From assembly GCF_003226565.1 (NCBI RefSeq), contig NZ_QKOE01000007.1:62001-126000 (forward strand): DNA of 64,000 bases, in the 5' to 3' direction. Both the position numbers and the translations under genes were made by a program. Under the pieces are notes generated by a model. It was not told the DNA's origin. It searched no databases and worked only from the letters and a program-made list of their open reading frames with translations. Below are positions 60,900 through 64,000 of the stretch, one piece after another (position 1 is the first letter of the stretch; the number at the start of each line of letters is the position of its first letter). The stretch is from Parazoarcus communis SWub3 = DSM 12120. Lineage in GTDB: Bacteria; Pseudomonadota; Gammaproteobacteria; Burkholderiales; Rhodocyclaceae.

Positions 60900-60951
60900 C
60901 CGCCTCGGCAATTCATGGCCGATTGGTGGCCACTACTTGGGGGAAAACATC

Positions 60952-62631
60952 ATGCATATCAAAGGGGTAATGGGTGCGCTTGCGCTGGCCGCGCTTCCGC
61001 TGGCCATGAGCAACGTCTGGGCGGCGTCGGCACCGGAAATGACGGCGGATGAGAAGGCCAAGGCCAAGCAGATCTACTTCGAGCGCTGTGCCGGTTGTCA
61101 CGGCGTACTGCGCAAGGGGGCGACGGGCAAGAACCTCGAGCCAGAGTGGGAGAAGACGCTGGCCGATGGCACCAAACTCGAAGGTGGCACCCTCAAGCTC
61201 GGCACCGACCGCCTGGAGAAGATCATTGCCTACGGTACGGAAGGCGGCATGGTCAACTATGACGATATCCTCAGCAAGGACGAGATCAATTTGATGGCGC
61301 GCTACATCCAGAACACCCCGGATGTGCCGCCCGAATTCTCGCTCAAGGACATGAAGGACAGCTGGAAGCTGCTGGTTCCGGTGTCCGAGCGTCCGAAGAA
61401 GCAGATGAACAAGGTCAACCTGAAGAACGTGTTCGCGATCACGCTGCGCGACGCGGGCAAGCTTGCCCTGGTCGACGGCGACACGCATCAGATCTGGAAG
61501 GTGCTCGACACCGGCTATGCGGTGCATATCTCGCGTCTGTCCGCTTCCGGTCGCTACGTCTATACGGTGGGCCGTGACGGCCTGACCACCATCATCGACA
61601 TGTGGTACGAAGAGCCGAAGACGGTCGCTACCGTGCGCCTCGGTTCGGACGCGCGCTCGGTCGATACGTCCAAGTTCAAGGGCTATGAAGACAAGTACCT
61701 GATCGGCGGCACCTACTGGCCGCCGCAATACTCGATCATGGATGGCGAAACCCTGGAGCCGATCAAGGTCGTCTCCACCCGCGGCCAGACCGTCGATGGC
61801 GAATACCATCCGGAGCCCCGCGTGGCCTCCATCGTGGCCTCGCACATCAAGCCCGAATGGGTCGTCAACGTGAAGGAAACAGGGCAGATACTGCTCGTCG
61901 ACTACACCGATCTCAAGAACCTCAAGACCACCACCATCGAGAGCGCCAAGTTCCTGCACGATGGTGGCTGGGATGCGTCCAAGCGCTATTTCATGGTCGC
62001 TGCGAATGCCTCGAACAAGGTCGCTGCGGTCGACACCCAGACCGGCAAGTTGGCTGCCCTGGTCGACACTGCCAAGATCCCGCACCCAGGCCGCGGCGCC
62101 AACTTCGTGCATCCCCAGTTTGGTCCGGTGTGGACCACCGGTCACCTGGGTGCCGACGTGGTGTCGGTCATCTCGACGGCTTCGGATGAGGCCAAATACG
62201 CCAAATACAAGAGCCACAACTGGAAGGTGGTGCAGGAGTTGAAGATGCCGGGCGCGGGCAATCTATTCGTCAAGACGCATCCGAAATCCACTCATCTGTG
62301 GGCCGATGCGCCGATGAACCCGGAGCGCGAAGTGGCCGAGTCGGTGTACGTGTTTGACATGAAGGATCTTTCGAAGGCGCCAACCCGTCTCGACGTGGCC
62401 AAGGATTCCGGCCTGCCTGAGAGCAAGGCGATTCGCCGCGCGACCCATCCGGAATACAACGAAGCGGGCGATGAGGTCTGGATCTCGCTGTGGGGTGGAA
62501 AGACCGACCAGTCCGCGATCGTGATCTATGACGACAAGACGCTGAAGCTGAAGAAGGTCATCACCGATCCATCGATCGTCACGCCGACCGGCAAGTTCAA
62601 CGTGTTCAACACGATGCACGACGTTTATTGA
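60952..62631 (+). CDS. nirS: cytochrome cd1 nitrite reductase
   Basis: 559 residues. Signal peptide 1 to about 24 ([14 protein letters not shown]). The haem c domain has CAGCH at 46-50 and the probable axial methionine M100 in GGMVNYDD. The eight-bladed d1-haem propeller follows, with the proximal histidine H192 (YAVHISRL) and the active-site pair H336 (FLHDGGWD) and H378 ([11 protein letters not shown]), spaced 42 residues as in the Pseudomonas enzyme (H327/H369). It reduces nitrite to NO in the periplasm. ATG 60952 is chosen over an in-frame TTG 15 bases upstream. It is the first gene of a nir operon under the FNR-type site. Confidence 0.98.
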   Translation: MHIKGVMGALALAALPLAMSNVWAASAPEMTADEKAKAKQIYFERCAGCHGVLRKGATGKNLEPEWEKTLADGTKLEGGTLKLGTDRLEKIIAYGTEGGMVNYDDILSKDEINLMARYIQNTPDVPPEFSLKDMKDSWKLLVPVSERPKKQMNKVNLKNVFAITLRDAGKLALVDGDTHQIWKVLDTGYAVHISRLSASGRYVYTVGRDGLTTIIDMWYEEPKTVATVRLGSDARSVDTSKFKGYEDKYLIGGTYWPPQYSIMDGETLEPIKVVSTRGQTVDGEYHPEPRVASIVASHIKPEWVVNVKETGQILLVDYTDLKNLKTTTIESAKFLHDGGWDASKRYFMVAANASNKVAAVDTQTGKLAALVDTAKIPHPGRGANFVHPQFGPVWTTGHLGADVVSVISTASDEAKYAKYKSHNWKVVQELKMPGAGNLFVKTHPKSTHLWADAPMNPEREVAESVYVFDMKDLSKAPTRLDVAKDSGLPESKAIRRATHPEYNEAGDEVWISLWGGKTDQSAIVIYDDKTLKLKKVITDPSIVTPTGKFNVFNTMHDVY

Positions 62632-62656
62632 CCGGCTCCCAGGCAACCGCCAAGCA

Positions 62657-62678
62657 CCCTCGCACCGTCGTGCGGGGG
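62657..62678 (+). terminator. GC-rich hairpin between nirS and nirT
   Basis: CCCTCGCAC (62657-62665) and GTGCGGGGG (62670-62678) form a 9-bp stem with one T-G pair around a 4-nt loop, without a T-tract. It is more likely an mRNA-stabilising or partial-stop element that raises nirS over the downstream genes than a full terminator. Confidence 0.5.
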
Positions 62679-62696
62679 CAGCCAAGGATGGATCTC

Positions 62697-63305
62697 ATGA
62701 CAGATCGAGACACTTCAAAACAAGAACAAACCGGCGGGCTCTTCTACCGCTTGCGTCGCCCGAGTGTGAGGTATTCGCTGGGTGGCCTGTTGCTGGTGGG
62801 CTTCGCGATTGGCGTGTTTTTCTGGGGCGGATTCAATACCGCCATGGAAGCGACCAATACCGAGCGTTTCTGCATCTCGTGTCATGAGATGGAGGACAAC
62901 GTCTATCAGGAATACAAGGAAACCATTCACTACACCAACCGCACCGGCGTGCGTGCCACCTGTCCCGACTGCCATGTCCCCAAGGACTGGACGCACAAGA
63001 TGATCCGCAAGATCCAGGCCTCGCGTGAAGTGTGGGGCAAGCTCACCGGCACCATCGACACGCGCGAAAAGTTCGAAGCCAAGCGCCTGCAACTGGCGCG
63101 CAGTGAGTGGGCGAGGATGAAAGCCTCCGATTCGCGCGAATGCCGCAACTGCCACAGCCTCGAAAGCATGAACGCCGAGATGCAAAAGCAGCGTGCGCGC
63201 AAGCAGCACGAGATGGCACGCCAGGACAACATGACCTGCATCGATTGCCACAAGGGTATTGCGCATCACAAGCCTGAAGGCATGACTGACGACGACGAAG
63301 AGTGA
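62697..63305 (+). CDS. nirT: tetraheme cytochrome c, NapC/NirT family
   Basis: 202 residues. One N-terminal membrane anchor (about 27-47, [20 protein letters not shown]) and four CxxCH haem sites: CISCH at 59, CPDCH at 89, CRNCH at 149 and CIDCH at 181. NapC/NirT proteins take electrons from quinol and pass them to periplasmic reductases; beside nirS this is the NirT role known from Pseudomonas stutzeri. ATG 62697 follows AAGGA; an ATG nine bases upstream is less well spaced. It lies 65 bp after nirS. Confidence 0.93.
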   Translation: MTDRDTSKQEQTGGLFYRLRRPSVRYSLGGLLLVGFAIGVFFWGGFNTAMEATNTERFCISCHEMEDNVYQEYKETIHYTNRTGVRATCPDCHVPKDWTHKMIRKIQASREVWGKLTGTIDTREKFEAKRLQLARSEWARMKASDSRECRNCHSLESMNAEMQKQRARKQHEMARQDNMTCIDCHKGIAHHKPEGMTDDDEE

Positions 63306-63354
63306 CCACCTCCCGGCGGGGGTGGCATGCCGGGTTAAAACAGGAGAAGCAAGC

Positions 63355-64000
63355 ATGAACAAGACGATCATGAGCGCACTGGCCGGTGCGACGCTGGTAT
63401 TCGGGGCGGGCAGTGCGATGGCGGCTGCCCCAGCCGATTGGGGCAAGGTTGCGGCCAAGGACATCACCCTGTTTCACCCCGGTGTCTCGCCGCTCGAATG
63501 GATTACCAAAGGCACCGAGCACGGTGGTGCACGGGCGCTGAAGAAGGGCGAGACCTGTGCCGACTGCCACAGTGAGGAAGTGGCTGCGATGGGCCAGAAG
63601 ATGGCCAGCGGGCAGAAGATCGAGCCCAGCCCGATTGCCGGCAAGGCCCCTTCGATTCCGGTCAAGGTCCAGGCCGCGCACGATGGCGAGAATCTTTACT
63701 TGCGCTTCTCCTGGAGGCAGCCCAAAGCATCCGGTGCGCCCAAGATGGATGACAAGAACCCGGTCAAGATCGCCTTCATGCTCGAGTCCGGCGGCAAGGT
63801 CGAACTCGCCGACCAGGGCGGCTGCTGGGCCAGCTGTCATGCCGACTCGCGCACCATGCCCGGGGCAGCCGAGACCAGGAAGAAGTACGTCAAGGGTGGC
63901 TCGCTGGCCGACGGCAAGTTCTATGACTTGATGCAGTGGCGTAGCGGCGAGAACAAGGGCTTCGACGGTCACGTCACCGATACCCGGGTCATGGAGGGGG
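63355..64000 (+). CDS. ethylbenzene-dehydrogenase-type haem-binding protein of the nir operon (partial)
   Basis: The window ends inside this gene; 215 residues are visible. Signal peptide 1-23 (LVFGAGSAMA), a first haem site CADCH at 68-72, and a beta-rich region (KVQAAHDGENLYLRFSWRQP) typical of the EB_dh family that includes the gamma subunit of ethylbenzene dehydrogenase and cytochromes of denitrifiers. A second potential haem site reads CWASCH at 157-162, with three residues between the cysteines rather than two. It is 49 bp after nirT, behind AGGAG. Probably a periplasmic electron carrier or donor for NirS; that role is inferred from position. Confidence 0.8.
   Translation, partial: MNKTIMSALAGATLVFGAGSAMAAAPADWGKVAAKDITLFHPGVSPLEWITKGTEHGGARALKKGETCADCHSEEVAAMGQKMASGQKIEPSPIAGKAPSIPVKVQAAHDGENLYLRFSWRQPKASGAPKMDDKNPVKIAFMLESGGKVELADQGGCWASCHADSRTMPGAAETRKKYVKGGSLADGKFYDLMQWRSGENKGFDGHVTDTRVMEG

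Overview
The window is a GC-rich, densely coding chromosomal segment of a betaproteobacterium, most likely from the Azoarcus/Thauera/Aromatoleum group (Rhodocyclales). That placement is an inference from gene content and order: an mdh-gntR-sdhCDAB-sdhE-gltA-sucA-sucB-lpd TCA cluster, a rimP-nusA-infB-rbfA-truB-rpsO-pnp cluster, a phasin for polyhydroxyalkanoate granules, and a nirS-type denitrification operon. I saw no prophage, insertion sequence or CRISPR array.

Layout. 1-9 kb: a SIMPL-domain periplasmic protein, a DMT exporter, a gamma-carbonic-anhydrase-like protein, two identical tRNA-Arg(ACG) genes with a clear promoter and terminator, a divergent MFS/LysR pair, an unrecognised basic protein, a citrate-lyase-beta-like lyase and malate dehydrogenase. 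8.3-19.7 kb: a GntR regulator, then succinate dehydrogenase with its flavinylation factor, citrate synthase and the 2-oxoglutarate dehydrogenase complex. 19.9-28 kb: ZapE, a chemoreceptor, a YoaA-type helicase, a molybdenum-cofactor operon (mobB-moeA-moaD-moaE) and a phasin. 28-32.5 kb: a self-contained sigma-54 module in which a PAS-AAA-Fis activator lies upstream of a Usp-like protein and an extended CoA-transferase. The intergenic DNA between them carries three palindromic activator sites, an IHF-like site and a -24/-12 promoter. 32.5-45.8 kb: a long interrupted palindrome, heat-shock clpB, a MASE1-CHASE-GGDEF-EAL protein, and a housekeeping run (hydrolase, PHP phosphatase, YciO, M50 protease, trpS, scpA, scpB, rluB). 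45.8-54.8 kb: the rimP-to-pnp translation and RNA-decay cluster, with a promoter and an intrinsic terminator inside the rimP leader. 54.9-57.7 kb: dksA, a tRNA-Pro/Arg/His operon and a Cache chemoreceptor. 57.7-64 kb: a methyltransferase overlapping an erythrose-4-phosphate-dehydrogenase-like gene, then a SUMT gene divergent from nirS, a tetraheme NirT/NapC and the start of an ethylbenzene-dehydrogenase-type haem protein that runs off the window.

How the parts fit. The TCA genes supply electrons. The MoCo genes probably serve nitrate reductase and other molybdoenzymes, although no such enzyme lies in the window. The SUMT gene makes the precorrin-2 needed for siroheme and haem d1, the latter being the NirS cofactor. 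An FNR/Dnr-type half-palindrome lies between the SUMT gene and nirS, centred 41-42 bp upstream of the start site predicted from a -10 element. The phasin and CoA-transferase point to storage and turnover of acyl-CoA or hydroxyacids. The most interesting under-described element is the sigma-54 Usp/CoA-transferase module.
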